Shown: positions 53,255 through 61,729, counted from the first letter of the stretch. The stretch is DNA of 64,000 nucleotides from Rhodoglobus sp. (GCA_025464445.1 JAODLY010000034.1:62001-126000); one strand, 5' to 3'. Notes: generated by a model not told the origin, from the sequence alone. A program made the numbers and translations.

Positions 53255-54244
53255 ATGGTTGATTTTTGGCAGATCATTCAGAACGCCGCGGTTGAGATCA
53301 TCAGCCCGACGACCGCCGCGTACGCGCTCGCGGCACTCGGCCTCGCCATCCACTTCGGCTTCACCGGCCTCATCAACTTCGGCCAGGCCGGGTTCATGGC
53401 GATCGGCGCATACGGCTACGGCATCTCCACGCTGACATTCCACTTCCCGGTCTGGGGCGCTGTGCTCGTCGGCGTCGGTGGGTCCATCGTGTTCGCCCTG
53501 ATCCTCGGCATACCGACACTGAGGCTTCGAGCGGATTATCTGGCAATCGTGACGATCGCGGCATCCGAGATCCTGCGGTTGGTGTTCACGACGAACACGC
53601 TCGACTTCGTCACGGGTTCCGCCGACGGTCTAAGCGGCTACAAGGGCGGTTTTGCGGCCCTGAATCCGATTCCGAAGGGCACCTATGGCTTCGGCCCGTT
53701 CACGATGAACGAATACGACCTGTGGCTGCGCATCGTGGCCTGGGTCATCGTCGCCATCGCCATCCTGCTCGCCTGGCAGCTCATGCGCAGCCCGTGGGGC
53801 CGCGTGATCAAGGGCATCCGAGAAGACGAGGATGCCGTGCGCGCCCTCGGCAAGAACGTCTACTTCTACAAGATGCAGTCCCTCATCCTCGGCGGTGTCT
53901 TCGGCACCATCGCCGGCATGATCTTCATCCTGCCGAGAGCGATCGTCCCCGCCAACTACGCGACGACCCTCACGTTCTTCATCTACACGATCCTGCTGCT
54001 CGGCGGTGCTGCAACGATCTTCGGGCCCGTTGCCGGGTCGATCATCTTCTGGGTGGTCCTCTCGGCGGTGTCGGGTTTCATCGCCCGCGCCCAGGCCGCA
54101 GGCTGGTTCGACTTCATCGGGATGTCGAGCGTGCAGGCCGGCCAGAGCCGCTTCATCATCGTCGGGATCGTGCTGATGCTTCTCGTCATATTCAGGCCAC
54201 AGGGCATCTTCGGCAACAAGAAGGAGTTGGCTTTTGTCAAGTGA
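53255..54244 (+). CDS. livM: Branched-chain amino acid-type ABC permease
   Basis: A 329-residue LivM-family permease with about nine helices. Landmarks: IHFGFTGLINFGQAGFMAIG, LRADYLAIVTIAASEILRLV, the docking loop SPWGRVIKGIREDEDAVRAL, and the terminal LVIFRPQGIFGNKKELAFVK. It pairs with LivH to form the pore. It begins 9 bp after livH; the stop overlaps livG. Confidence 0.93.
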   Translation: MVDFWQIIQNAAVEIISPTTAAYALAALGLAIHFGFTGLINFGQAGFMAIGAYGYGISTLTFHFPVWGAVLVGVGGSIVFALILGIPTLRLRADYLAIVTIAASEILRLVFTTNTLDFVTGSADGLSGYKGGFAALNPIPKGTYGFGPFTMNEYDLWLRIVAWVIVAIAILLAWQLMRSPWGRVIKGIREDEDAVRALGKNVYFYKMQSLILGGVFGTIAGMIFILPRAIVPANYATTLTFFIYTILLLGGAATIFGPVAGSIIFWVVLSAVSGFIARAQAAGWFDFIGMSSVQAGQSRFIIVGIVLMLLVIFRPQGIFGNKKELAFVK

Positions 54245-55157
54245 CGCCAAGCCCACCAGGGGTGCTCCGGTCAAGAGCATCAACCTGCATGTCGGCGAGA
54301 TCGAACCGGGTGTGGCCAAGGTCGACGCGATAATCGTCGCCGACAACGTGACCCGCACCTTCGGCGGCCTCACCGCTGTGGATGTCGCCCACGTCGAGAT
54401 CCCGCGCAATGCGATCACGGCACTTATCGGCCCCAACGGCGCGGGGAAGACGACGTTCTTCAACCTGCTCACCGGATTTGACAAGCCGGACACCGGCACG
54501 TGGACGTTCCTCGGTAAGTCGCTTGCCGGCATCCCGTCGTTCAAGGTGGCGCGGCTCGGGCAGGTGCGCACCTTCCAGCTCACCAAGGCGCTCAGCCTGC
54601 TGACCGTGCTCGACAACATGAAGCTCGGCGCGAAGGGCCAGAAGGGCGAGAACATGTTTGCCGCCCTGTTGCCATGGCTGTGGCGCAAGCAGGAGGAGGA
54701 GATCGAGGCCAAGGCCATCGTTCTCCTCGAGAAGTTCAAGCTCGACACCAAGAGCGAGGACTTCGCGGCGAGCCTCTCCGGTGGACAGCGCAAGCTGCTC
54801 GAGATGGCGCGCGCCCTCATGAGCGACCCCACGCTGGTGATGCTGGATGAGCCGATGGCAGGCGTCAACCCCGCCCTCACCCAGTCGCTGCTCGACCACA
54901 TCCTCGACCTCAAGACGCAGGGCATGACGGTGCTCTTCGTCGAGCACGACATGCAGATGGTGCGCCACATCGCCGATTGGGTGATCGTGATGGCGGAGGG
55001 CAAGATCGTGGCGGAAGGCCCCCCGGATGCCGTTATGGCCAACCCTGCCGTGATTGACGCCTACCTGGGCAGCCACCACGACCAGGACCTCGGCGAAGAC
55101 GATCCCGAGACGATTCACGCGATGAAGGAGCTGCTCGATGCCGACGACGAGTCCTGA
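54234..55157 (+). CDS. livG: Branched-chain amino acid-type ABC transporter ATP-binding protein
   Basis: A 307-residue ATPase: Walker A GPNGAGKTTF, Q-loop RTFQLTKAL, signature SLSGGQRKLLEMARAL, Walker B LVMLDEPMAGV and H-loop FVEHDMQMV. An N-terminal extension of about 30 residues precedes the usual LivG start. TTG 54234 lies 11 bp inside livM and has AAGGAG about 6 nt upstream, so this rare start is well supported. Confidence 0.93.
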   Translation: MSSDAKPTRGAPVKSINLHVGEIEPGVAKVDAIIVADNVTRTFGGLTAVDVAHVEIPRNAITALIGPNGAGKTTFFNLLTGFDKPDTGTWTFLGKSLAGIPSFKVARLGQVRTFQLTKALSLLTVLDNMKLGAKGQKGENMFAALLPWLWRKQEEEIEAKAIVLLEKFKLDTKSEDFAASLSGGQRKLLEMARALMSDPTLVMLDEPMAGVNPALTQSLLDHILDLKTQGMTVLFVEHDMQMVRHIADWVIVMAEGKIVAEGPPDAVMANPAVIDAYLGSHHDQDLGEDDPETIHAMKELLDADDES

Positions 55158-55905
55158 CACCAAGAAGTCCCCGGCTCCTGCGGCGACGCCCGTCGTCGAG
55201 GTGCGGAACGTGACCGCTGGCTACGTGCCAGGCGTCAACATCCTCAACAGTTGCTCGCTCATCGCGAACCAGGGCGAGCTCATCGGCATCATCGGCCCGA
55301 ACGGCGCGGGCAAGTCGACGCTGCTGAAGGCGATTTTCGGGCTCGTCAAGGTGCGCGAGGGTGAGGTGCTGCTCAACGGCGACGACATCACCGGCCTCAA
55401 GGCGAACAGGCTCGTCTCGAAGGGCGTCGGCTTCGTACCCCAGACGAATAACGTATTCCCGACGCTCACCATCAAGGAGAACCTCGAGATGGGGCTGTTC
55501 CAGAAGCCCAAGGGCATCAAGGAGCGCCTCGAGTTCGTGACCGAGATCTTCCCAGAGCTGGGGAAGCGCCTGGCGCAGCGCGCCGGATCCCTCTCCGGTG
55601 GTGAACGGCAGATGGTGGCCATGAGCCGCGCGCTCATGATGGGACCGCACATCCTGCTGCTCGATGAGCCCTCTGCCGGCCTCTCCCCCGTGCGCCAGGA
55701 CGAGGCGTTCCTGCGCGTCAAGGAGATCAACAAGGCGGGCGTCACGACGATCATGGTGGAGCAGAATGCCCGCCGCTGCCTGCAGATCTGCGACCGCGGC
55801 TACGTGCTCGACCAGGGCACCGACGCGTACACCGGCACCGGCCGCGAATTGCTCGGTGACCCGAAGGTGATCTCGCTCTACCTCGGCACGCTCGGCGAGG
55901 ACTAA
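55138..55905 (+). CDS. livF: Branched-chain amino acid-type ABC transporter ATP-binding protein
   Basis: A 255-residue second ATPase: Walker A GPNGAGKSTLL, Q-loop VPQTNNVFPTLT, signature SLSGGERQMVAMSRALM, Walker B ILLLDEPSAGLSP, H-loop MVEQNARRCL. ATG 55138 has GAAGGAG upstream and overlaps livG by 20 bp. It completes the importer; the substrate-binding genes are convergent and downstream. Confidence 0.93.
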   Translation: MPTTSPDTKKSPAPAATPVVEVRNVTAGYVPGVNILNSCSLIANQGELIGIIGPNGAGKSTLLKAIFGLVKVREGEVLLNGDDITGLKANRLVSKGVGFVPQTNNVFPTLTIKENLEMGLFQKPKGIKERLEFVTEIFPELGKRLAQRAGSLSGGERQMVAMSRALMMGPHILLLDEPSAGLSPVRQDEAFLRVKEINKAGVTTIMVEQNARRCLQICDRGYVLDQGTDAYTGTGRELLGDPKVISLYLGTLGED

Positions 55906-55980
55906 CCGCCGGCCCTCCGGGGGGTGGTCATTGCGTGTGTCGTCCGCACGGCGCCAGCGCCCGGTCGACCCCGAATTCGT

Positions 55981-56024
55981 TCGCGATCTCAAGGAACTCC
56001 GTCTCCTACTCCTTGAGATCGCGA
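55981..56024. repeat. Inverted-repeat element, family B, copy 2
   Basis: Perfect 15-bp arms TCGCGATCTCAAGGA (55981-55995) and TCCTTGAGATCGCGA (56010-56024), loop 14 nt. GCGTTTTG follows on the plus strand, giving a weak terminator look. It lies in the convergent gap between livF and the binding-protein gene. Confidence 0.85.
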
Positions 56025-56138
56025 GCGTTTTGAGGCAGGCGTCGGGGGGGACTCCGACGAGGGCCGAGCCGACCTGACTGCAACCTTTCAGCGTTGGCGC
56101 GGCGCGGCGGCGCCCAAGGAGACGGACAGGGCACACGA

Positions 56139-56166
56139 AAGGGCCCCGGCCGAAGCCGGGGCCCTT
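56139..56166 (-). terminator. Rho-independent terminator of the Liv-type binding-protein gene
   Basis: A perfect 12-bp GC-rich stem AAGGGCCCCGGC (56139-56150) with GCCGGGGCCCTT (56155-56166). On the minus strand the loop is TTCG, an extra-stable UUCG tetraloop, and TTTCG follows the stem. It starts 24 bp after the gene's stop. Confidence 0.85.
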
Positions 56167-56189
56167 CGCTGCGAAGCAGCTAGTCGGAA

Positions 56190-57449
56190 CTAGTTGATGC
56201 GCTTGTAGGTGTTGTCAGCCTGGTACTGGTAGATGCCGATCGTGGCTTCCGTCGGGTCACCGTTCTTGTCGAACGTGACCGGGCCGGAGTAGCCGTCGTA
56301 GTCGACGACTCCACCATCGAGGATGATCTGGGCGGCCGACGCGAAGTCGGTTGCCTTCTTGCCACTACCCGAACCACCGGAGACCTCCTGCAGCTTGGCC
56401 GCGATGGCCTTGCCGTCGGTGGAGTTCGCCGCAAGGGCCGCGAGGGCGATCAGCACGACCGCGTCGTACGACTCGGGCGCGTAGCTGAACTCGGTCAGCG
56501 ACGGGTCGACAGCCTTCAGGCGGTCGGTGAAGTCACCGAGCTTGCTGACATCGAGACCCGGCAGGGTTCCCTTGTCGCCCGTGAGCGCTCCGGCAGCGAA
56601 GTCCTTGCTGTAGTCAGCGAGGTTTCCGTCAACGAAGTACAGCGGGCCGGTGTAGCCGGCACCCTGCAGCGCGGGGACGATGATCTTCGCCTCGTCGAAC
56701 GTGACGAGAGCAATCGCATCCGGGTTCGCAGCGAGCACTTCGGAGATCTGGGTCGTGAAGACCGTGTCACCCGTGTTGAAGAGCGGCGATGCGACGACCT
56801 TGCCGCCGGCTGCCTCGAACGTATCGGTCAGCTTCTTGCTGAGACCGGTGCCGTACGAGTCGTTCAGCTCGATGATGCCGAGGTTCTGCACACCGTCGTC
56901 GGCGATCAGGTTGCCGAGCACTTCACCCTGAAGAACGTCCGACGGGGCGGTGCGCCAGTAGAGGCCGTTGTCCGCGTAGTCGGTGAAGTCGATCGAGGTG
57001 TTCGCCGGGGAGAACTCGATGACGCCAGCGCCGGTGATCTGGTCGATGACTGTCTTCGAAACACCCGAGGATGCCGCACCAACGATGGCGGACACGCCGA
57101 GCGAAAGAAGGTCGGTCACCGAAACCGTCGCGGTGTCGGTCGTGGTGTCGCCCGAGTCGCGGTACTCCACGCTGACTGTGATACCCAGGTTCGCGTCGTT
57201 GATGTCCTTGACAGCGAGAGCAACGCCGGCTTCTTCGGGCGGGCCGAGGAACGCGAGCGTGCCACTCTGGGGAAGGATGGTACCGATCTTGAGGGTCAGC
57301 GGCGTCCGAGGTCCTGAGGTCGTGCTCGTGCCGGTGGGAGCGGCGCATCCACTGAGGACAAGCGCGCTTGCACCGACGATGGCAATGCCACCGAGGATCG
57401 ACTTGAGAGACCGCGAGCGCGAGGCCTTGGCCTTCACGAATACGCTCAT
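56190..57449 (-). CDS. livK: Liv-type ABC transporter substrate-binding lipoprotein (1)
   Basis: A 419-residue periplasmic-binding-type protein of the leucine family. ATG 57449 (MSVFVKAKASRSRSLKSILG) has AAGGAG 5 nt upstream; the lipobox is LVLSGC. Mature features: LKIGTILPQSGTLAFLGPPE, VEYRDSGDTTTDTATVSVTD, and AIVGAASSGVSKTVIDQITG. It is transcribed toward the livHMGF operon and is the likely ligand binder for it. The substrate (amino acid, amide or urea) cannot be read from sequence. Confidence 0.88.
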   Translation of the reverse strand: MSVFVKAKASRSRSLKSILGGIAIVGASALVLSGCAAPTGTSTTSGPRTPLTLKIGTILPQSGTLAFLGPPEEAGVALAVKDINDANLGITVSVEYRDSGDTTTDTATVSVTDLLSLGVSAIVGAASSGVSKTVIDQITGAGVIEFSPANTSIDFTDYADNGLYWRTAPSDVLQGEVLGNLIADDGVQNLGIIELNDSYGTGLSKKLTDTFEAAGGKVVASPLFNTGDTVFTTQISEVLAANPDAIALVTFDEAKIIVPALQGAGYTGPLYFVDGNLADYSKDFAAGALTGDKGTLPGLDVSKLGDFTDRLKAVDPSLTEFSYAPESYDAVVLIALAALAANSTDGKAIAAKLQEVSGGSGSGKKATDFASAAQIILDGGVVDYDGYSGPVTFDKNGDPTEATIGIYQYQADNTYKRIN

Positions 57450-57506
57450 GTTGCTCCTTGCAATTGAAATGTGTTGGGACACAGCGCTGCCGAGCAATGC
57501 TGTCCT

Positions 57507-57569
57507 GTCACGGTAATACCTGCGTGTTTCAGGCGCGTAACGCCAACGAAGATCGTTACCTACCGTGAC
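57507..57569 (-). promoter_or_regulatory. Nested inverted repeats with a GlnR-like box upstream of livK
   Basis: The outer arms GTCACGGTA (57507-57515) and TACCGTGAC (57561-57569) pair perfectly over 45 bp. Inner arms GTAACG/CGTTAC (57537-57542, 57554-57559) nest inside. On the minus strand GTTAC-GCGCCT-GAAAC (57541-57526) matches the full GlnR pattern GTNAC-N6-GAAAC, and GTCAC at the outer end adds a further half-site. This suggests nitrogen control of the binding protein. Confidence 0.45.
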
Positions 57570-57604
57570 CTTGCCGCAAACGGTGCCAAACGACCGAATG
57601 TTGG

Positions 57605-58867
57605 TCAGCCCGCGACGATCCCGTTCACGAAATCGAACTTGCTCTCGCCATTGAACGTGTACAGGCCGTAGTAGGCGGGGTTGGGATCGCCCGCGTCCGT
57701 CAGGTTCAACGGACCGGAGATGCCGTCGTAATCGATGTCATCGCCCGCATCGATGACGTCGAGGCATTCCGCGAACGTCGTGCACTTGATGCCCCCATGC
57801 GATACGTCCTGCATGGTGCGCGCGATGGCCGCCCCCGAGTCGTCGCCCGCAACTATCGCCGCGAGCGCAGTCATGATCGTGGCGTCGTAGGCCTCTGGGG
57901 CGTATCGGAAGGCGGTGAGGCCGGGTGTCACGGCGAGGAGGCGGGCCTGGAACGCGGCATCCGCCTGGGCGCCCTCGATGATGCCGTTGACGCCCGAGAT
58001 GAGCCCGGCGGGAAGCGCCTGCGAGTAGTCGCCGGCGTTCTGGGTGGTGAGCCACAGTTTCGTGCCGCCGAAACCCGCGCCGACAAGCTGCGTGATCAGG
58101 GCCGTGGTGAGATCTACCGAACTGTAGGAGGTCGCCAGCACCACGACATTCGGTTTGGCGGCCACGACATCCGCGATCATCGAGGCGAAGTCCGTCGCGG
58201 CGGCGGGCACCGGGTCCGCGAGCACGAGCCGGCTCCCCTTGGCCTTCAGGCCTGCGGTGAGGGTGGGCAGGATCGCGTTGCCGAGCTCGTCATCGACGTA
58301 GACGAGGGCGACATCCACGGGGCCCGACGCCGAGAGCACCGTGCCCAGCGCCGTGCCCTGGTCGCCGTACGCGGGAATCGTGCGGAAGAAGTAGCCGCCG
58401 TCTTTCGCCGTCGTCAGGTCGGGAAAGGTCGCCGCGGGGGAGATCATCGGGATCTTCGCCGCCGCGATCGCGGGGAGCAGGCGCGCGGCGAGCACCGAGG
58501 ATGTCGGGCCGATCACGGCATCGGCTCCATTCGACAGGAGGTCAGACAGGGATGCCTCGGCAGTGGTGGTGCTCGCATCGCCCGAGTCGCGCGGCAGCAG
58601 CTCGACGGGCTTGCCGTTCACGCCGCCGGCGGCGTTGATCTCCGCGACAGCCACGGATACCGCCGCGGCCTGCGCGGCGCCGAGGAACGCGAAGGTTCCC
58701 GAGACCGGCATGAGCGTGCCGAGCTTCAGGATGCCGTCACCTGCGGGACTATGCGGGGCACTCGGGCTGGGCACGGGAGCTGGGACCGGGGGGCTGCACG
58801 CTGCCAGCGACATGGCCACTGCGACGGCGGTGGCCAACACCACCGCGCGCGCCCTCCGGGTGGTCAT
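57605..58867 (-). CDS. Liv-type ABC transporter substrate-binding lipoprotein (2)
   Basis: A 420-residue paralogue of the first binding protein, from ATG 58867 (MTTRRARAVVLATAVAVAMS), lipobox SLAAC, then a Pro/Ser-rich linker (SPPVPAPVPSPSAPHSPAGD). Mature features: LKLGTLMPVSGTFAFLGAAQ, LLPRDSGDASTTTAEASLSD, and AVIGPTSSVLAARLLPAIAA. It is divergent enough (about half of positions, by eye) to bind a different ligand. It lies 155 bp upstream of livK on the same strand. Confidence 0.88.
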   Translation of the reverse strand: MTTRRARAVVLATAVAVAMSLAACSPPVPAPVPSPSAPHSPAGDGILKLGTLMPVSGTFAFLGAAQAAAVSVAVAEINAAGGVNGKPVELLPRDSGDASTTTAEASLSDLLSNGADAVIGPTSSVLAARLLPAIAAAKIPMISPAATFPDLTTAKDGGYFFRTIPAYGDQGTALGTVLSASGPVDVALVYVDDELGNAILPTLTAGLKAKGSRLVLADPVPAAATDFASMIADVVAAKPNVVVLATSYSSVDLTTALITQLVGAGFGGTKLWLTTQNAGDYSQALPAGLISGVNGIIEGAQADAAFQARLLAVTPGLTAFRYAPEAYDATIMTALAAIVAGDDSGAAIARTMQDVSHGGIKCTTFAECLDVIDAGDDIDYDGISGPLNLTDAGDPNPAYYGLYTFNGESKFDFVNGIVAG

Positions 58868-58901
58868 TCTCGCACTGTACCCGGGGGTGACAGGGCCGAG
58901 G

Positions 58902-59849
58902 CTACGGCGCGCCCTCACCGACGGCCGCGGCCGCTGAGCGTTGCCGGATTCCGTGGGCGAACATGTCAGCAGTGAGGATCGCGAGGGCGAGCCAGACGAT
59001 GCCAAACCCCAGCCAGCGCTCCGGCGGCATGTTCTCGTGCAGGAAGTAGACGCCGACGATGAGTTGCATCAGCGGCGCGATGTATTGCACGAGGCCGAGA
59101 TACACGAGGGGCAGCCTGCGCGCCGCAGCCGCGAAGAGGATGAGCGGCACAGCTGTGGCCACACCGACGCTGAGCATGAGCACTGTGTGCAGGGGGCCGA
59201 CGGTGCCGATGGTGAGGCCGGTGCTCGTGCCGACCACGACGAGGGCGACGAGCGCGAGCGGGCTGAGAACCGCCGTCTCGATCGACAGGCCGCTCACGGC
59301 ATCCGCACGGCTGCTCACGCGCTTCTTGATGAGGCCGTAGAGGCCGAAGCTGAACGCGAGGGTCAGGGCGATCCAGGGGAACGCCCCGTAGCCGATCGCC
59401 AGCACGAGCACCGCGGCGGCGCTCACCCCGATGGCCACCCACTGCAGCGGCCTGAGCCGCTCGCGCAGGATGATCACCCCGAGCAGCACTGTGACTATCG
59501 GGTTCGTGAAGTAACCGAGGGATGCCTCGACCACATGCCCGCTGACACTCGCGAACACGTAGACGAGCCAGTTGATGAGGATGAACACCGCCGCGAGGGC
59601 GAGGGTCAGCACGGCCGTGCGGTCTTTCAGGATGGCGAGCAGTCGAGGCCAGCTTCGGGTGACAGTGACAAGCAGCGCGCAGAAGATGAGCGACAGGACA
59701 ATACGCCAGGACACGATCTCGATCGCGCCCGACGGCCGGAGGCCGAAGAACAGCACGGGGAGGAATCCCCAGAGCAGGTAGGCGACTACCGCGAAAACCA
59801 GGCCGCTGCCGGAGACCCGGCCGATCGCGGGTGCTGGAGCGGATGACAC
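58902..59849 (-). CDS. rarD: RarD-type EamA/DMT transporter
   Basis: A 315-residue ten-helix transporter of the RarD branch of the drug/metabolite superfamily: GLVFAVVAYLLWGFLPVLFF, IVSWRIVLSLIFCALLVTVT, NWLVYVFASVSGHVVEASLG, YFTNPIVTVLLGVIILRERL, and the end FIVWLALAILTADMF-like GIVWLALAILTADMF. The transported compound is unknown despite the old chloramphenicol label. GTG 59849. Confidence 0.92.
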   Translation of the reverse strand: MSSAPAPAIGRVSGSGLVFAVVAYLLWGFLPVLFFGLRPSGAIEIVSWRIVLSLIFCALLVTVTRSWPRLLAILKDRTAVLTLALAAVFILINWLVYVFASVSGHVVEASLGYFTNPIVTVLLGVIILRERLRPLQWVAIGVSAAAVLVLAIGYGAFPWIALTLAFSFGLYGLIKKRVSSRADAVSGLSIETAVLSPLALVALVVVGTSTGLTIGTVGPLHTVLMLSVGVATAVPLILFAAAARRLPLVYLGLVQYIAPLMQLIVGVYFLHENMPPERWLGFGIVWLALAILTADMFAHGIRQRSAAAAVGEGAP

Positions 59850-59878
59850 GATCGCCAGCCTATGCCGCCGCGAACGAC

Positions 59879-59912
59879 AAAGGACCCGAAAGGCAGCGCC
59901 CCCGGGTCCTTT
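59879..59912 (-). terminator. Rho-independent terminator of groES
   Basis: A 10-bp stem AAAGGACCCG (59879-59888) with CGGGTCCTTT (59903-59912), loop 14 nt, followed on the minus strand by TTGTCGTTCG. It starts 18 bp beyond the groES stop, so groES is probably monocistronic, separate from rarD. Confidence 0.75.
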
Positions 59913-59930
59913 GGCAGGATGTTGTCGCTG

Positions 59931-60227
59931 TTAGCGCACGACCACAGCGAGCACGTCGCGGGCCGACAGGACGAGCAGGTCCTGGCCGTCGTACTTGACC
60001 TCGGTTCCGCCGTACTTGGAGTAGATCACCTTGTCGCCGACGGCGATGTCAAGGGGAACCCGGTTGCCGTTGTCGTCGATGCGGCCTGGGCCGACGGCGA
60101 CGACATCGCCCTCCTGGGGCTTCTCCTTGGCTGTGTCAGGAATGACAAGGCCGGATGCTGTCGTCTGCTCCGCCTCTACCTGCTTGATGACAATTCGATC
60201 CTCGAGCGGCTTGATGGACACCGACAC
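59931..60227 (-). CDS. groES: Co-chaperonin GroES
   Basis: A 98-residue chaperonin-10: [40 protein letters not shown] with the mobile loop, [20 protein letters not shown] and [14 protein letters not shown]. It forms the heptameric lid of GroEL. No groEL follows within the window, and a terminator closes the gene, so its partner is elsewhere. The promoter is flanked by two HrcA (CIRCE) sites. Confidence 0.97.
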   Translation of the reverse strand: MSVSIKPLEDRIVIKQVEAEQTTASGLVIPDTAKEKPQEGDVVAVGPGRIDDNGNRVPLDIAVGDKVIYSKYGGTEVKYDGQDLLVLSARDVLAVVVR

Positions 60228-60275
60228 GGTTGACCTCTTCTTTCTACCTGCTTATTAAGTGCATAGGCCTTGGGG

Positions 60276-60302
60276 CTGGCACACTCCCTGTGAGAGTGCC
60301 AG
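60276..60302 (-). promoter_or_regulatory. CIRCE element, imperfect (HrcA site)
   Basis: CTGGCACAC-N9-GAGTGCCAG: 8 of 9 arm positions pair. It lies at the transcription start and leader of groES, just downstream of the -10 box. CIRCE is the operator of the heat-shock repressor HrcA. Confidence 0.8.
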
Positions 60303-60306
60303 AACC

Positions 60307-60335
60307 ACTATAAGGCCTCGCTGGCACTCGATCAA
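60307..60335 (-). promoter_or_regulatory. groES promoter
   Basis: On the minus strand TTGATC (60335-60330), a 17-bp spacer, TATAGT (60312-60307), the strongest promoter match in the window. The start is expected near 60300. The -35 box lies inside the perfect CIRCE and the start inside the imperfect one. Confidence 0.75.
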
Positions 60336-60347
60336 CGTGAGTGCCAG
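60321..60347. promoter_or_regulatory. CIRCE element, perfect (HrcA site)
   Basis: CTGGCACTC (60321-60329), 9-bp spacer, GAGTGCCAG (60339-60347): perfect dyad with canonical spacing. It overlaps the groES -35 box and ends 18 bp before the ATG of the divergent methyltransferase-like gene, which may therefore also respond to HrcA. Confidence 0.9.
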
Positions 60348-60365
60348 TGGTTGTACCGTGGGGGC

Positions 60366-61541
60366 ATGGACCAGGCCGAACTGCGCGAGCTACTCGCGGT
60401 GGAGGGGATGCGCCTGCTCGACTCCCTGCCGCCGTACGAGTCAACGGCGGACGTCGTGCGCATCGTGTCAGACCTGCGCAAGGCGGGACACTCGGCTGGT
60501 CTTGTGGCCGCGGTGCTCAACCAGGCGAAGCTCCGTTCCCGCGCGCTGCCCAAGTTCGGCCAGTTCGCGGACCGCATGCTCTTCACCGAAGCGGGCCTCG
60601 AGCAGGCGACCCGGCTCAGTGTCGCCGCCCAGCACGCCGGCCGTTTCCAGCGGGCAGGGCTCAAGTGGATCGCAGACCTCGGCTGCGGGATCGGCGCGGA
60701 TGCCCTCGCCATGGCCGCGCTCGAGCTGGAGGTCACTGCGGTGGAACGCGACGAGGTGACCGCCGCCATCGCCGCGTACAACCTCGCGCCATGGTCGAAC
60801 GCGCGCGTGGAGCACCACGACGCCGAGAACTTCGACCTCGCCGGTGTCGACGGCATCTACCTCGACCCGGCGCGGCGCAACGCGAAGAAGCGGCTCAAAG
60901 ACCCGCGGGACTGGTCCCCTTCCCTCGATTTCGCGTTCGGGCTCGCCGAGAGATACCCGACGGGCATCAAGCTCGGCCCAGGCGTCGACCGGGAGATCAT
61001 TCCGGAGGGCGCTGAGGCCCAGTGGGTGTCCGTGGACCGGGATGTCGTCGAACTCGCCCTGTGGTTCGGGCCGCTCGCGCGGGAAGGCGTGCGCCGCGCT
61101 GCGCTCGTCGTGGGCGAGCACGGCACCGCCGAGCTCGCCGCGGCAGCAGACAGTACGGATGCCGAAGTCGGCGACCTCGGAGCGTACGTCTACGAGCCAG
61201 ACGGCGCGGTCATCCGTGCCCGCCTCATCGGGGACCTCGCCCGCAGCCTCGACGCGCGGATGCTGAGCGATTCGATCGCGTACCTCACCTCGGACACTGC
61301 CATGGCCACGCCTTTCGCCGCCGGCTTTCGCGTTCTGGAGAACTTTCCCCTCGACCAGCGGACGATAAAACGTGAACTCGCGTCGCGCGACATCGGCACA
61401 GTCGAGATCAAGAAGCGCGGTGTCGACATCGACCCGGCTGTGTTCCGCACCGCCCTGGCGCCGAGGGGCGATGCGAGCGGCACGCTCATCCTCACGAGGG
61501 TGGCGGGCAAGCGGCGGGCGCTGCTCGTGGAACGGCTTTAG
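60366..61541 (+). CDS. Class I SAM-dependent methyltransferase with THUMP-like C-terminal domain
   Basis: A 391-residue protein. It has an N-terminal helical domain (LLAVEGMRLLDSLPPYESTA), then a Rossmann methyltransferase core with the SAM loop ADLGCGIGADALAMAAL and YLDPARRNAKKRL, a DPxR-type motif near the active site, and a C-terminal THUMP-like region (FRVLENFPLDQRTIKRELAS, EIKKRGVDIDPAVFR). The family is annotated as THUMP-like methyltransferase in actinobacteria; the RNA or other target is unknown. ATG 60366 has a G-run (GGGGG) upstream. It is divergent from groES. Confidence 0.85.
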   Translation: MDQAELRELLAVEGMRLLDSLPPYESTADVVRIVSDLRKAGHSAGLVAAVLNQAKLRSRALPKFGQFADRMLFTEAGLEQATRLSVAAQHAGRFQRAGLKWIADLGCGIGADALAMAALELEVTAVERDEVTAAIAAYNLAPWSNARVEHHDAENFDLAGVDGIYLDPARRNAKKRLKDPRDWSPSLDFAFGLAERYPTGIKLGPGVDREIIPEGAEAQWVSVDRDVVELALWFGPLAREGVRRAALVVGEHGTAELAAAADSTDAEVGDLGAYVYEPDGAVIRARLIGDLARSLDARMLSDSIAYLTSDTAMATPFAAGFRVLENFPLDQRTIKRELASRDIGTVEIKKRGVDIDPAVFRTALAPRGDASGTLILTRVAGKRRALLVERL

Positions 61542-61602
61542 CCCACGTAAAAGGACTTTCGGAATGCCGCTGGCCCAGCCCCGGCTTCGGCAGACCTCCT
61601 CA

Positions 61603-61658
61603 AAACGTTCGCGATCTCAAGGAGCGCCGACGGCAACTCCTTGAGATCGCGAACGTTT
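61603..61658. repeat. Inverted-repeat element, family B, copy 3
   Basis: Perfect 22-bp arms at 61603-61624 and 61637-61658 (outer half AAACGTTCGCGATCTCAAGG), loop 12 nt. It is the longest-armed copy, with A-rich and T-rich ends (AAAACG, CGTTTGAG) that resemble a two-way terminator. It lies between the convergent methyltransferase-like and DUF4190 genes. Confidence 0.88.
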
Positions 61659-61729
61659 GAGTGCAGCCCATCGAGCCGCGAGCAGTCGCGTGGCGCGAGG
61701 GAACCCGTTGGGCTGAGAGCCACGCCTTG

